Of a stretch of DNA of 64,000 nt, positions 20,984 through 31,761 are shown piece after piece. Source of the DNA: Mycoplasma testudineum (GTDB lineage: Bacteria; Bacillota_I; Bacilli_A; Mycoplasmatales; Metamycoplasmataceae); the NCBI RefSeq assembly GCF_002245785.1, contig NZ_NNCE01000006.1:23976-87975 (forward strand). The letters are read 5' to 3'. Under the pieces are notes generated by a model that was given only the letters and a program-made list of their open reading frames with translations, ran no database searches and was not told the origin of the DNA. The translations under genes and the position numbers were made by a program. Numbering within the stretch: position 1 is the first letter of the stretch; each line of letters opens with the position of its first letter.

Positions 20984-22872
20984 TCATCTTCTTCTTCATT
21001 GTCATCGACATTATCAAATAAGTTTAACGATTTTCTCAATTTACTTATTGTTTCTTTAGCCTGTGATAAATTAGGTTTTTTAGTTTTATCTTTTTTATCA
21101 TTTTTTGAATTAGTTTGGTTATTTTCATAACTAGAATCTTTAGATAATTCGTTTTTAATTAATGCGATAATTGGATCATCTTCATCTTCTTTTATTAAAA
21201 TAACAGGTATTATAATTGGTCTTCTGCGCTTTTCTTTGTGGAAAAATACTCTCAACCTATCTATTATTAATTTTTCTAATTCTTCGACTGTTCAAGTTGG
21301 TTTTTTAGTTTTTTTGTCAAATTTATTTTTGATAGTATAAAGAACCGAAGAGTGAACTAATTTATTAGCTGTTTCAATAAATTCTTGTGATTTTCTAATA
21401 AAAAGTGAACCTTTAGAAATTAGTTTTGGTCTGTTGATAATTCGATTTAATTTTTTATTTATACAAATTACAGCTGTCACAAAACCATTTTGTCCCAATG
21501 TGTTTCTTTCTGAAACTATTGTTTGTGATTCGGTTAAAACAGTTCCACCATCAATGTATATTGGTCTTACATCAATTCTTTCATCGCTAATTGTTAATTC
21601 GCCTTTTTCCATGTAAACGATTTGTCCTGCATCAGGAATTATAATGTTTTCTTCTTTAACACCACATTCGATCGCCGTTTGACCATGGAAAACTTCCATT
21701 CTATAATCACCGTGGTATGGCATGAAATATTTTGGTCTAGATAGTTTAAAAGTTTTAATATGTTCATCAATATAAGCGTGACCAGAAGTATGTAAATAAC
21801 CATCTACACCGTTTTCCTTTATAATTGCACCTAACTTATATAGCCTATTAATTAGTAATTCAATTTTCATTCTATTTCCAGGAATTGGACTTGATGAAAA
21901 TATAATTACATCATTATGCATGATTTTAATTTGATGATGTTTACCATAAGACATTCTTGATAAAGCAGCAAGTTCTTCACCTTGACTTCCGGTAGTTAAA
22001 ACCATGATTTCATTATCTTCATATTGGTTCATTTCTTTTTTATTAATGAACACTGAATCATCAACATTTAAATAACCTAATTTTCTACCAATTTCAATTC
22101 CATTTACCATTGAACGACCAAATATAGCTATCTTCTTATTGTGTTTAACACCAAGCAAAAGAATTTCTTTCATTCTAGTTAAATTCGAAGCAAAACCAGT
22201 AACTATAATTTTACGTTTAGCTTCTACAATTATTTTTTCAATGTCTTTAAGAATGTCTTTTTCACTAGGTGAATGGCCAGAGCGCATTGCATTTGTAGAA
22301 TCAGACAAAAGCACTGTCAAACCTTCATCACCGATTTGTTTTAATTTATCAAAATCAGTCATGTTAGTTATTGGAGTATAGTCAAATCGATAATCCCCTG
22401 TCATTAGCAATTTACCTTCTGGTGATGAAACTCTAATTCCGAATGCATCTGGTATTGAGTGTTGAGCAGTTCAAAAATCAACTGTCAAAGTTCCTAATTT
22501 ATATTTATCTTCAGCTTTAATTTCAATAAATTCGACTTTAACATTTACATTTTGGTCTTTAAATTTGTATTTTAAATACTCAATTGCAATTTTAGGAGCA
22601 AATATTTTTTTAATATTTACTTGTCTTACTAAAAAAGTTACTCCACCTAAATGGTCTTCGTGACCATGTGTTATAAGTAATGCTTCAATTTTACTTTCAT
22701 TTTCTTTTAGATACTGGTAATTAGGTATCATTCCGTTTAATCCGGTGGTTGCGCTATCAGCAAATTTGATTCCACTATCGATTATAACAATCGAATTTTC
22801 GTGTTCAATAATCAACGTAGATTTACCAATTTCTTTAAAACCACCTAATCCAATAATTTTTGTTTTGGACAT
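20980..22872 (-). CDS. rnj: Ribonuclease J
   Basis: Metallo-beta-lactamase-fold nuclease with endo- and 5'-exonuclease activity, central to mRNA decay where RNase E is missing. 630 residues with UGA Trp codons. N-terminus GLGGFKEIGKSTLII and the metal-binding THGHEDHLGG (residues about 75-84); the beta-CASP domain carries VLTTGSQGEE and HTSGHAY. The last 75 residues or so are charged and end in a highly acidic DDNEEEDD tail. Ribosome-binding site GGAGAAAC. Convergent with recO, with overlapping stops. Confidence 0.94.
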
Positions 22873-23041
22873 AGTTTCTCCGTTATTTTTTTGATTAATA
22901 TATAGTAATTAGCTTTATGAAGCTATCATGTAAATTTTAAGGGAAAAAGATAACAATAGCATCCAAAAAATAAATAAAATTTAACGGCTGAAATTAAAAA
23001 TTTAAAGTTATTAATATCTGCTAAATTCTCTTATTTTTTGC

Positions 23042-23071
23042 AAAAAATAAAAAATCTCATTAAGCGAGATT
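23042..23071 (-). terminator. Intrinsic terminator after def
   Basis: Minus strand: AATCTC, 7-base loop, GAGATT followed by TTTTTATTTTTTG, beginning five bases after the def stop. Confidence 0.75.
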
Positions 23072-23075
23072 AAAT

Positions 23076-23624
23076 TTATATTAAAACTAAATCCTTTTCT
23101 TTTTTTCAAGGATTTTTTCTGTCCAAATGATCTATGAACAATTTTCCATTTAAATGATCTAATTCATGTTGGAAAACAATTGCAACATATCCTTCAAGAT
23201 CATATTCCATTAACTGTTTTTCATTATATGAATAGGCTCTAACCTTTATTTTAATACTTCTTTTAACATATCCTTCTTGATTAGGTCATGATTCAGAAAC
23301 ACTTAAGCAACCTTCACCTGTATGAAGAGCAATTTTTTCGTCACTTTGTCAAAGTAATTCAGGATTAATCATAACATCTTTAAAAATTGGATTATCAGGG
23401 TCTTCTTCATTTGGAACAAAAACATAAAACATTCTTTTTAAAATACCATATTGGACTGCAGCAACTCCTACACCTGGACGATATTTACTTCCTGGTTTTT
23501 GACTATCATCTATATGTTCAATCATTTGTTCAGCTAATTCAACATTGACTTTATTTAGAGGTCATGTTACCTCTTTTGAAATTTGGCGTAAAACTTTACG
23601 CGGTAATTGTACTAATTCAACCAT
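23076..23624 (-). CDS. def: Peptide deformylase
   Basis: Removes the formyl group from N-terminal Met during translation; Fe2+ or Zn2+ enzyme. 182 residues containing all three family motifs: GVGVAAVQYG, EGCLSV (metal-binding Cys) and QHELDHLNG (HExDH). Three UGA Trp codons lie inside, so the gene is only visible with the mycoplasma code. A -10-like TAAAAT lies nine bases before the ATG, so the message may be almost leaderless. A terminator follows. Confidence 0.95.
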
Positions 23625-23695
23625 AATTCTAAAATTTTAACTTATTAGTACGTTATTGTAGTTAATTTGAATTTATTATCTTAGATTTTAAATGT

Positions 23696-23701
23696 TATTA
23701 T
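23696..23701 (+). promoter_or_regulatory. -10 box of rsmD, six bases before the ATG
   Basis: TATTAT, six bases (TAAATC), then the rsmD ATG at 23708; no ribosome-binding site nearby. Same layout as recO, gltX and msrB. Confidence 0.5.
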
Positions 23702-23707
23702 TAAATC

Positions 23708-24256
23708 ATGTTGAGAGTGATTGCTGGCAAATATCGTGGAATGAAATTGGAACTTCCTAATAAAAATACAACTCGTCCCACTACCGATAGAATGAAAGAA
23801 GCAAATTTTTCTAGTCTTCAATTTTTTATTGAAGGCAAAATTTTTTTAGATTTATTTTCCGGTTCAGGTTCTAATCCAATTGAAGCTGTTTCGCGAGGAG
23901 CAATGAAAGCTATTGCTGTTGAAAAAGATAATTTTGCATATAAAGTTTTATTAAATAATATTGCTAAAGTTAAAGCTGAAAATATTGATACGTATTTAAT
24001 GGATGCACTAATTTTTTTAAAATCAAAAAAAGGTATGCAAGTTGATGTAATTTATCTAGATCCTCCATTTAAAGATGTAATGTTATTAAATCAATGTTTA
24101 AAATTAATTTCAGAAAATAATTTTTTAAATAAAACTGGAAAAATATTAATTGAAACTCATAAAGATGCCACAGTTGAAATTCCTGAGAAAATGATTATTG
24201 TAAAAGATAAATCATACGGTAAAAAAATTATGCTTTTTGTTCAACATGTAATTTAA
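23708..24256 (+). CDS. rsmD: 16S rRNA (guanine-966-N2)-methyltransferase
   Basis: SAM-dependent methylation of 16S rRNA in the assembled 30S particle. 182 residues: N-terminus LRVIAGKYRGMKLELP, the TRPTTDRMKEANFSSL segment, the SAM-binding DLFSGSGSNPIEAVSRG and the catalytic DPPF. The Gly usually following the SAM loop Ser (SG.LG.EA) is Asn-Pro here. First gene of a cluster leading to gmk; the gap to gmk is about 100 bases and holds the gmk promoter. Confidence 0.94.
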   Translation: MLRVIAGKYRGMKLELPNKNTTRPTTDRMKEANFSSLQFFIEGKIFLDLFSGSGSNPIEAVSRGAMKAIAVEKDNFAYKVLLNNIAKVKAENIDTYLMDALIFLKSKKGMQVDVIYLDPPFKDVMLLNQCLKLISENNFLNKTGKILIETHKDATVEIPEKMIIVKDKSYGKKIMLFVQHVI

Positions 24257-24340
24257 ATTACTTCATAATTTTTTTATGAACAATTTATCGCAAAATATTT
24301 GACTTATTAATTAATTTTGTGATAAAAGGAAAATCTAATT

Positions 24341-24346
24341 TATAAT
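24341..24346 (+). promoter_or_regulatory. -10 box of gmk
   Basis: Perfect TATAAT, ten bases before the ATG at 24357. The transcript would have a leader of at most a few bases. The earlier in-frame ATG at 24345 lies inside the box and is therefore an unlikely start. Confidence 0.55.
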
Positions 24347-24356
24347 GTTCTTTACA

Positions 24357-24944
24357 ATGAAAAACAAAAAAATAGTTATATTTGTAGGACCTAGCGGAGT
24401 GGGCAAAGGGACAATTGAAGAAATTCTTTTTGAAGATCAAAGTCTAAATTTGGAATTTTCAATATCTGCAACAACTAGAAAAAAAAGAGATAACGAAAAA
24501 AATGGTGTTCACTATTACTTTATTACCAAAGAAGAATTTGAATCTGGTATAAAAGAACAAAAGTTTATGGAATATGACAATCACTTTAATAACTATTATG
24601 GGACTTTATGAGAAGAAATTCATAGAATTCATGATGCCGGTAAAATTCCGTTTCTTGAAATCGATTGTGAAGGTGTTAAATTTATTGACAATAAAATTTT
24701 AACTGATCCAAAATGAGATTATCACTATATTAAATTTTTCATTGAACCTCCATCAATGGATGAATTAAGAAAAAGAATTTACGAACGAAATACAGAATCA
24801 GAAAATTCAATTGAAACTAGAATGCAAAAAGCTGAAATTGAAATGCAAGAAAGATTTAATTATAAAAATAGAATTGTAAATCTTGACGCACACAAAGCAG
24901 CATTAGAAGTAGCAAAAATTATAAAAGAAGAAATAGGTAAATAA
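24357..24944 (+). CDS. gmk: Guanylate kinase
   Basis: Phosphorylates GMP and dGMP. 195 residues with P-loop GPSGVGKGT near the N-terminus, the GMP-binding [19 protein letters not shown] segment and the C-terminal lid with [14 protein letters not shown]. Two UGA Trp codons. ATG 24357 is chosen over the ATG at 24345 (see the promoter). Stop and the start of prpC share a base (TAATG). Confidence 0.96.
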
Positions 24945-25678
24945 TGATGAAACATATTATTAAAACAGATACAGGAGTTTTTAGAAATGAAAACCAAGAC
25001 AGAGCAGCATTTTTTGAAAAAGATGATATTGCATTAGCAATTTTATGTGATGGAATGGGTGGTCATTTTGGAGGTTCTTTAGCTTCATCAATTACAATTG
25101 ATTCATTTAAAAAACATTTCAATAATTCGCAATTGAAAATTAGCGATAATTTATATGAGTGATTTGAAAAAGGCTTAAGAATTTCTCGTGAAGCAATGAT
25201 TACTGAAGCAGGTAATTCTGTTGAAAAAATCGATATGGGAACAACTGTAGTAGCTGCTTTATTTTTTAGAAAAGCTAATAAAATATTTGTTTTTAATGTA
25301 GGTGATTCTAGAGCGTATGTTTACAATGGATTGCTACATCAAGTTTCGATTGATCATAACTTAATGAATTATTACATTCGAAACGAAAAAATGGATCCAA
25401 AAGATGCACGTATTATTAATTCAGCTACAGCTTTAACATCTGCTTTAGGGCCAAGAAAAAAAACTAATTTAGAAGTTTTTGAAATAAGTGAAGATAGTAA
25501 AGCAAAATACCTAATTTTGACAAGTGATGGTGTTCACGATTATATTACAAAACAACATTTTGAAGCGGTTATTGCAGCTAAAACTGATTTAGAATATAAA
25601 GCTACAACTTTAATAAAAGATGCAATTGATGGTAAATCAACTGACAACTTAACAATTTTAATTACGGAGGTTTATTAA
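24944..25678 (+). CDS. prpC: PP2C-family serine/threonine protein phosphatase
   Basis: Removes phosphate from Ser/Thr targets of the partner kinase. 244 residues with the PP2C metal-binding motifs: NENQDRAAFF (residues about 14-23), LCDGMGGHFGG, NVGDSRAYVY, and SDGVHDYI and DNLTILI near the end. Coupled to gmk upstream by TAATG and to the kinase downstream by TAATG with a strong GGAGG. The gmk-prpC-kinase-rsgA-rpe order is that of the Bacillus cluster. Confidence 0.94.
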
Positions 25679-26568
25679 TGCAACAATGAGGTAACTTTCG
25701 TGCGATAAAAAAAATTGGTCATGGTGGAATGGCTAATGTGTATTTAGTCGAAGATATGAAAACAGGTTTACACTATGCACTTAAAGAATTAATTCCTCAA
25801 TCGAATGAACCACAAAGATTAAAAAGATTTGAACAAGAAGTAAAAATTTATTCAAAAATTAGTAATCCTGCAGTAGCAGTTTTTAAAGGTGCAAAATTTA
25901 TCAACGTGCCAAAACCATATATGGTAATGGAATATGTTGATGGAACTATGTTAAAAGATTACATAAGCATGAATGGTGGATCACTTTCTCCTTCACATGC
26001 TGCTAATTTAGCAAGTAGATTAGCTCGTGGTTTTTCAGCTATTCATGCTGTTCACGTAATTCACCGTGATATTAAAAGCTCAAATATTATGATTAACAAA
26101 GAAGGTGATATCAAAATCATTGATTTTGGGATTGCTTTAGATCCACAAGCCGAAAGATTAACTACCGAAGGTAAAATTATCGGTTCAGCTCACTATTTAG
26201 CTCCTGAGTTATTAAGAAAAGAACCGCCTACAGTTAAAAGCGATATATATGCTTTAGGTGTAATTTTATTTGAAATGCTTGCTGGTAAACCACCATTTAA
26301 TGGTGCTAATGCATTAGAAATTGTTAATGAACATCAAAATAAAAGAATACCTTCTTTAATAGCAATAAATAACCAAATAACACAATCCTTACAGAATATT
26401 GTTGTCAAAGCTATGGCAAAAGATCCTAAAGATAGATTTTCATCTATGGAAGAATTTGCACGTAGTCTAGACAACTATCTTCGATCCGAAAGTTCTAGCG
26501 GAGCCCGAGTTGAGTCGCTTGACGGCAAAAAGAAAGCGTCATTTTTTGGCAGACTTTTTAAAAAGTAA
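25678..26568 (+). CDS. prkC: PknB/PrkC-type serine/threonine kinase lacking its membrane anchor in frame
   Basis: Hanks-type kinase. 296 residues: glycine loop KKIGHGGMANVY, VAIK-type Lys in YALKEL, catalytic loop HRDIKSSN, IDFGIAL (DFG), and SAHYLAPE in the activation segment. After the kinase domain a Ser/Lys-rich juxtamembrane stretch ends RLFKK-stop at 26568, so the encoded protein is soluble. A membrane helix typical of PrkC C-termini continues in the +1 frame up to 26647, exactly where rsgA starts. A one-base expansion in the T5A5 run at 26555-26564 would explain this. No PASTA domains. Confidence 0.92.
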
Positions 26569-26647
26569 ATGATTTTGACCATTTTTATTATTAGTTATAG
26601 TTATAGTAATTGGTCTTGGAGCAATCTTAGGAGTGTTTCTTAACTAG
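26561..26647 (+). other. Out-of-frame membrane-anchor segment of the kinase
   Basis: Read in the frame one base ahead of the kinase with UGA as Trp, this encodes KSKWFWPFLLLVIVIVIGL and seven or so further hydrophobic residues ending ...GVFLN, then TAG. It has no start codon of its own, is a perfect single-pass membrane helix preceded by Lys, and its TAG stop shares a base with the rsgA GTG (TAGTG), the same coupling seen at the other junctions of this operon. It is therefore the natural end of the kinase, detached by a frameshift or joined by +1 slippage. Confidence 0.75.
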
Positions 26648-27483
26648 TGGAAGGTAGAATTTACAAAATCATTGCAGGCTTTTATGATGTAAAAAGCCAA
26701 AATGAATTTATTAGAATTCGCGGAAGCGGTAAACTTAGATTTAGTGAACAAACACCGGTAGTTGGTGATTTTGTTACTTTTTCCAATTCCTTGGAAAATA
26801 TTAAAGACAGAAAAAATATTTTGGTAAGACCTAAAGTTGCTAATGTAGATCAATTAATAATTGTTGTTTCTTTATCTGAACCCAGTTTTAGTTCTTTACT
26901 TTTAGATAAATTTTTATCAATTGCAAATTACGAAAATATTGAACCGATTATTATTTTTACTAAACAAGATTTAGTTGAAAAGATAGATGAAAAAGTTAGC
27001 TTTTATGAGGCTAATTTTACAATTTTCAAAACTAAATTTAATGACATGAACACAATCAATCCGGTTAAATTGATATTTAAAAATAAAACGAGCGTTTTAA
27101 TGGGTCAAACAGGTGTAGGTAAAACTACTTTATTTAATAATTTAACTGATTCTGATGAAGAAACTCAAGCAATTTCAAAAGCATTAGGAAGAGGAAAACA
27201 CACCACCAGAGTTGTATCAATGCATGATTTTTTAGGGGGGCAAATTATTGATTCTCCTGGTTTTAGTTTGATTGATTTAGGTTTAAATGAACTTGATTTA
27301 GCAAAGAGTTTTTTATTCCATAAAAACCAAAATTTGAATTGTAAATATCGTTCTTGTTTGCATAAAAATGAATCACTAAATGACTGCAGTATTAAGCAAG
27401 ATATTGAAAAACAATTAATACCAATATGAAGATATGAAAACTATTTAAAAATAAATAAAGATATTTCATCTAAAAAACAATAA
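26647..27483 (+). CDS. rsgA: Ribosome small-subunit GTPase RsgA
   Basis: Circularly permuted GTPase acting late in 30S assembly. 278 residues: N-terminal OB fold, FTKQDL (G4, NKxD-like), GQTGVGKTTLFNNL (P-loop), DSPGF (G3), and a C-terminal zinc region C-x4-C-x-H-x7-C (CKYRSCLHKNESLNDC). The GTG start overlaps the TAG that ends the kinase tail in the alternative frame. One UGA Trp lies near the C-terminus. Confidence 0.95.
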
Positions 27484-27508
27484 AATACTTTTATGTAAGG
27501 AAGATAAA

Positions 27509-28306
27509 ATGTCAGTATTAGATGTAATTAAAAACCGTCATTCGCAAAGGCAAATGCAATATACAGAGCTTCCAAAGGAAGATCTAAATAAAATTGTTGA
27601 AGCCTTAAATGCAAGCCCAACTAATGGCAACAAGTTTGACGCAACTGCAATAATAATTACCAATCAGGAAGTCAAAAAAAGAATGTATAACCTGACTAAT
27701 AATACTGGACAAGCACAATATGCTAATTGTGGTTTATTAATAGTCTGTTTTGCTGATATGAATCGCGGAAAAATTGCTGCTACAATGACACAAAGTGAAA
27801 TTAATTTGCACTCTTTTGACAATTTATTAAGTGCTTGAGGTGATGCATTTCTAATGGCACAAAGTGCAGTATTAGTTGCTGAAGATTTAGGTTATGCAAC
27901 TGCTTTTTTAAGTGGAGTAAGACATTACAATATACCTTTATATTTAAGAGAACATTACAAATTACCAAATAATTTATTTCCCGTTTTAGCAGTAGCAATT
28001 GGTAAAGTAGGAACCGAAACTGTGTCTAGACCTCAAGTAAATAGAGTTTATTTTGAAGGCTATGATTTTTATCAAGTAAAAGAAGAAGTTTTAAAATTTA
28101 ATGAAGTAGAAAAAGAATTTTGAAAACAGCGTGGTAAAGATAAAGATTGAATTTCAGTAGCTGCTAAATTTTATTTAAATGATTCAACTACTACTTATTT
28201 AGATTTACTTAAAGGTATTTACGATCCTGAAATTACTAATAATATAGACATATCAAAATGTGAACAAGAACTTCAAAAACTAGAAGAAAATAAGGGAGAT
28301 AAATAA
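27509..28306 (+). CDS. Nitroreductase-family flavoprotein
   Basis: 265 residues. NAD(P)H-dependent FMN enzymes that reduce nitro compounds, quinones or flavins. N-terminus IKNRHSQRQMQ matches the family's I..RRS.R segment (FMN phosphate contacts), NASPTNGNKFD matches APS..N.Q, and the central SAWGDAFLMAQSAVLVAEDLGYATAFLSG helix and loop is typical. About 50 extra residues at the C-terminus. AAGGAAG precedes the ATG. It lies between rsgA and rpe, which are adjacent in many Firmicutes, and is followed by its own terminator, so it may be an insertion into the old cluster. Physiological substrate unknown. Confidence 0.82.
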
Positions 28307-28329
28307 AAATAGGTATTGCCTATTTTTTT
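28306..28329 (+). terminator. Intrinsic terminator between the nitroreductase gene and rpe
   Basis: AAATAGG, loop TATTG, CCTATTT and a T7 run directly after the nitroreductase stop. The rpe ATG lies only eight bases after it, so rpe depends on readthrough or on initiation very near its start. Confidence 0.7.
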
Positions 28330-28336
28330 ATAAAAA

Positions 28337-29020
28337 ATGAATAAAACTAAAAAATACGTAACACCATCAATATTAAATGTGCCAGTTTTAGATAGAAGAA
28401 ATTACATAAATAAATTAGTTGCAATGGGTATTGAATGAATTCATTATGATTTTATGGATGGAATTTTTGTACCTAATAAAGCTATTGAAATTGATGAATT
28501 TATTAAGCTTAGAAAGCATAGTGCAAAACATATTGCAGATGCTCATTTAATGGTGCAAGATGTTGAAACGTGAATTGAAGAATTAATTAACTGATCAGAT
28601 TACATCACAATTCATTATGAAGCTTCTTCACATGATGATATTTTAAAAATTTTACAAAAATATCGTCACAGAACAAAAATGGGAATTGCAATAAAACCTG
28701 ATACAGATGTTGAAAAAATTAAGGGTTTAATTCCGCTGACTAAATTGGTTCTTGTTATGTCAGTTGAACCTGGAAAAGGCGGACAAAAATTTATTCCAAC
28801 ATCTTTAGTAAAAGTAGAAAAAATTAGATCATTAGTTGATGAAATAAATATGAAGTTTGCCAATGAGGAAAAATACATTCCAATAGTGATTCAAATCGAT
28901 GGCGGAATAGACATCACAACTGGACCACATGCATTTAAAGCAGGAGTTGATGCAGCTGTTAGTGGAACTTTTTTAATGAATAATCTTTCGGTAGAAACAA
29001 TTGAAAATATAAAAGGATAG
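28337..29020 (+). CDS. rpe: Ribulose-phosphate 3-epimerase
   Basis: Interconverts ribulose 5-phosphate and xylulose 5-phosphate in the pentose phosphate pathway. 227 residues of a TIM barrel: HYDFMDGIFVPN (metal-binding His and catalytic Asp), ADAHLMV, HYEA, MSVEPGKGGQKF (phosphate-binding loop) and IDGGID. UGA Trp codons lie in the first half. A bidirectional terminator separates it from the convergent nrd operon. Confidence 0.95.
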
Positions 29021-29038
29021 TTGCATTTTTAAACAACG

Positions 29039-29083
29039 AAATCAAAAAACCACCTTGTTTTAATGAAGGTGGTTTTTTGATTT
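29039..29083. terminator. Bidirectional terminator between rpe and nrdE
   Basis: A long stem, AAATCAAAAAACCACCTT against AAGGTGGTTTTTTGATTT, with a 9-base loop. T-runs flank the GC core on both strands. Its last base touches the nrdE stop codon. Confidence 0.88.
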
Positions 29084-31230
29084 TAAATTACACAGGTTTC
29101 ACATTGGAAATCGTCGTAATTTTCAGATCCTTCAATTACTTCTTGACGAATTCTTACATAATAAATTGATGAAACATCTTTTTTATATGCATATATTTGG
29201 GCTTTATTTAAATCTCTAGTTGTAGCGCTATCTTTCATAAAAAATGTTAATGAGATTGCTTGGTCAACGTGTTGCTGAGCTGCGGCCACAATGTCAATAA
29301 TTGGGTAAGGTCCCATTTCGTATGCATCAGTTTTATAATACTCTTGATTTTCTAATGAATATTTAAATGGCGGTACATAAACTCTACCTAATTTACCTTC
29401 TTTTCTAGTTTCAATTAAATCAACAACAGGTTGTAACGAAGGTGTACAACTTGATAAATAAGATATTGATCCAGTTGGTGCAACTGCCATTAAATGAGCA
29501 TTTGCTAAACCATGTTTTTTAATACTTTCTACCAAATTAATTCAATCCTTTTTAGTAGGAATAGTCATTTTATATTTTTTAAATAATTGAATTATTTTAT
29601 CTGTTTTAGGAGTTCAATAATTTTCATCTGCTTTTGTATATTTTTCAAAATATGAGCCATCAGCATATTTAGAAGTTTTGAAGTTTGCATAAGTTTTTTT
29701 TCTTTCAATTGCTAATTTATTTGATGCTTTAAAAGCATAATAAGCAACTGTGTAAAAAAACATATTAGTAAAATCAACCGCTTCTTCAGAAGCATAATAA
29801 ATTTGATTTGTTGCTAAAAATCCATGCAAATTCATAGCTCCTAAACCAAGAGCATGATTTTGATTATTTCCTTCTTCAATAGAAGGAGCACTTGATATGT
29901 CAGCTAGGTGACTAACAGTGTCTAATGATCTAATTGAATACTCAACAGTTGTTTCAATATTTTCGGCTCCATACATTGTTTCAGCAATATTTAATGAACC
30001 TAGATTACAACTAACATCATTTCCTTTTTGTGCATATGACAAATCACTATTGTATGTAGAAGGAGTATTTACTTGAGCAATTTCAGTACATAAATTTGAC
30101 ATAACTATTCTTCCTTGATTAGGATTACGTCTATTAACTGTATCATCAAAAAGTAAATATGGATAACCTGATTCAAATTGTACTTCTGCTATTGTTTGAA
30201 ATACTTTACGAGCTGAAATCATTGTTTTTTTAATTTTTGGATTCTTAAGTAAATTTTGATACTCATCTGTAATTGATATATCACTCATTGGTTTACCATA
30301 AACTTTTTCAACATCGTACGGAGAAAATAAAGCCATGTCTTCATTTTTCTTAGCTAATTCAAAAGTTACATCAGGAACAACAACACCTAGTGATAGTGAT
30401 TTAATTCTAATTTTTTCATCAGCGTTTTCTCTTTTAGAATCTAAGAAAGTCATAATATCAGGGTGATGAATATTTAAATAAACAGCACCAGCACCTTGTC
30501 TTTGTCCTAATTGATTAGCATAACTAAAACTATCTTCTAACAATTTCATAACTGGAATAACACCAGATGATTGATTAGCTACTTGTTTAATTGGAGCACC
30601 AGATTCACGTAAGTTAGTTAATGATATAGCTACTCCACCACCACGTTTAGATAATTGTAATGAAGTTCCAACACCACGGATGATGCTTTCCATATTATCT
30701 TCAGTTCTAATTAAATAACAAGAAACAAATTCACCACGTTGTTTTTTACCAGCATTTAAAAAAGTTGGAGTTGCTGGCTGAAATTTACCACTGATAATAA
30801 TGTCAAGTGTTTTTCTAGCTTGTTCTTCATTACCATTAGCTAAAAATAAAGCATTCATTATTACACGCTGAGTAAAGTTTTCTAAATATTGTTTTCCATC
30901 AAATGATTTTAAAGCATATGCATTATAAAACTTTAATACTCCCATAAATGTTGGAAATTTGTGGTTATATGATTTTGCTCTTTCGAATAATTCAATTAAA
31001 AATTTATCACTATATTTTTTAATTAATTCAGCTTCATAATAATCATTATCTACAAGATATTTTAATCTATCCATTTCATCTTTAAAAACTTTAGTTTTAG
31101 GGTTGATTTCCAATTCGAAATATTTATCTATCGCTTGTTGTTCATAAGAATATTCTGGGATATCTTTTAAGGGCGTTAATTTAGTAAGCGCATTCAGATA
31201 GATATATTCATCGTTTAAAATTTTTGACAT
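29083..31230 (-). CDS. nrdE: Ribonucleoside-diphosphate reductase large subunit (class I, NrdE type)
   Basis: Reduces ribonucleoside diphosphates to deoxyribonucleotides using a thiyl radical passed from NrdF. 715 residues. It has the short N-terminus of NrdE (no ATP cone). An active-site Cys lies in [12 protein letters not shown], the radical site is SNLCTEIAQ (N-x-C-x-E), and the C-terminal redox pair ends in CETCVI. Last gene of nrdF-nrdI-nrdE; AGGAA precedes the ATG. Its partner NrdF has the class Ie residues described below. Confidence 0.96.
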
Positions 31231-31287
31231 GTTAATTCCTAATTTAATTTGTGTTTTATTTTTTTGGTTTGGTTTTATGAAAAGTTA

Positions 31288-31746
31288 TTATTCTGATTTA
31301 TTTCAAAACGAAAATAATATTTGCCTCAAATTTGTGACATCTTCTTGAGTCCCAAGTAATTCAAGTTGATATAGTAATGGTACTTTCAATCTTTTACTTA
31401 AAATTGGACCAGCTAGTGCAAAAGAAGAACCAAAATTTGTATTTCCAGTTGCTACAACTCCTCGGCAATATTTGCGTCTTTGTTCGTCATTTAAAAATTT
31501 AATAACTTGTGAAGGAACTGCGCCTTTTGTTGAGTCATCTCCGCCAGAGTATGTTGGACAAATGAGTACAAAATCTTTGTCAATTACTGGTTCGGCCATT
31601 GATTCATCAACCGGAATTCTCTTATTTTCGATTTCCAATTTTTGAATAAATCGATGAGTGTTATTAGATTTAGAAGAAAAATAAACTATTTCAGGTTCTC
31701 CTGTTGGACGTAAAACATCACTCATTTCGATAATATCTTTATGCAT
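31288..31746 (-). CDS. nrdI: NrdI flavodoxin-like activator
   Basis: FMN protein that generates the oxidant needed to activate NrdF. 152 residues including a UGA Trp six codons from the end. It has the flavodoxin-like YFSSKSNNTHRFI phosphate loop, CPTYSGGDDSTKGAVPSQVIKFL and GVVATGNTNFGSSFALAG (FMN-binding loops). In class Ie systems NrdI is required for the hydroxylation of a Tyr in NrdF to DOPA. AAGGAA lies upstream; it follows nrdF after 15 bases. Confidence 0.94.
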
Positions 31747-31761
31747 ATTTATTCCTTAATA

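Noticed and set aside
22908..22926. AGCTT/AAGCT inverted repeat upstream of RNase J
   Set aside because: Short, AT-rich, and matches no operator I know; not enough to call a regulatory site.
24262..24280. Perfect palindrome TTCATAA/TTATGAA with a T5 loop after rsmD
   Set aside because: No GC pairs and no T-run after the stem; more likely a chance AT palindrome than a terminator or operator.
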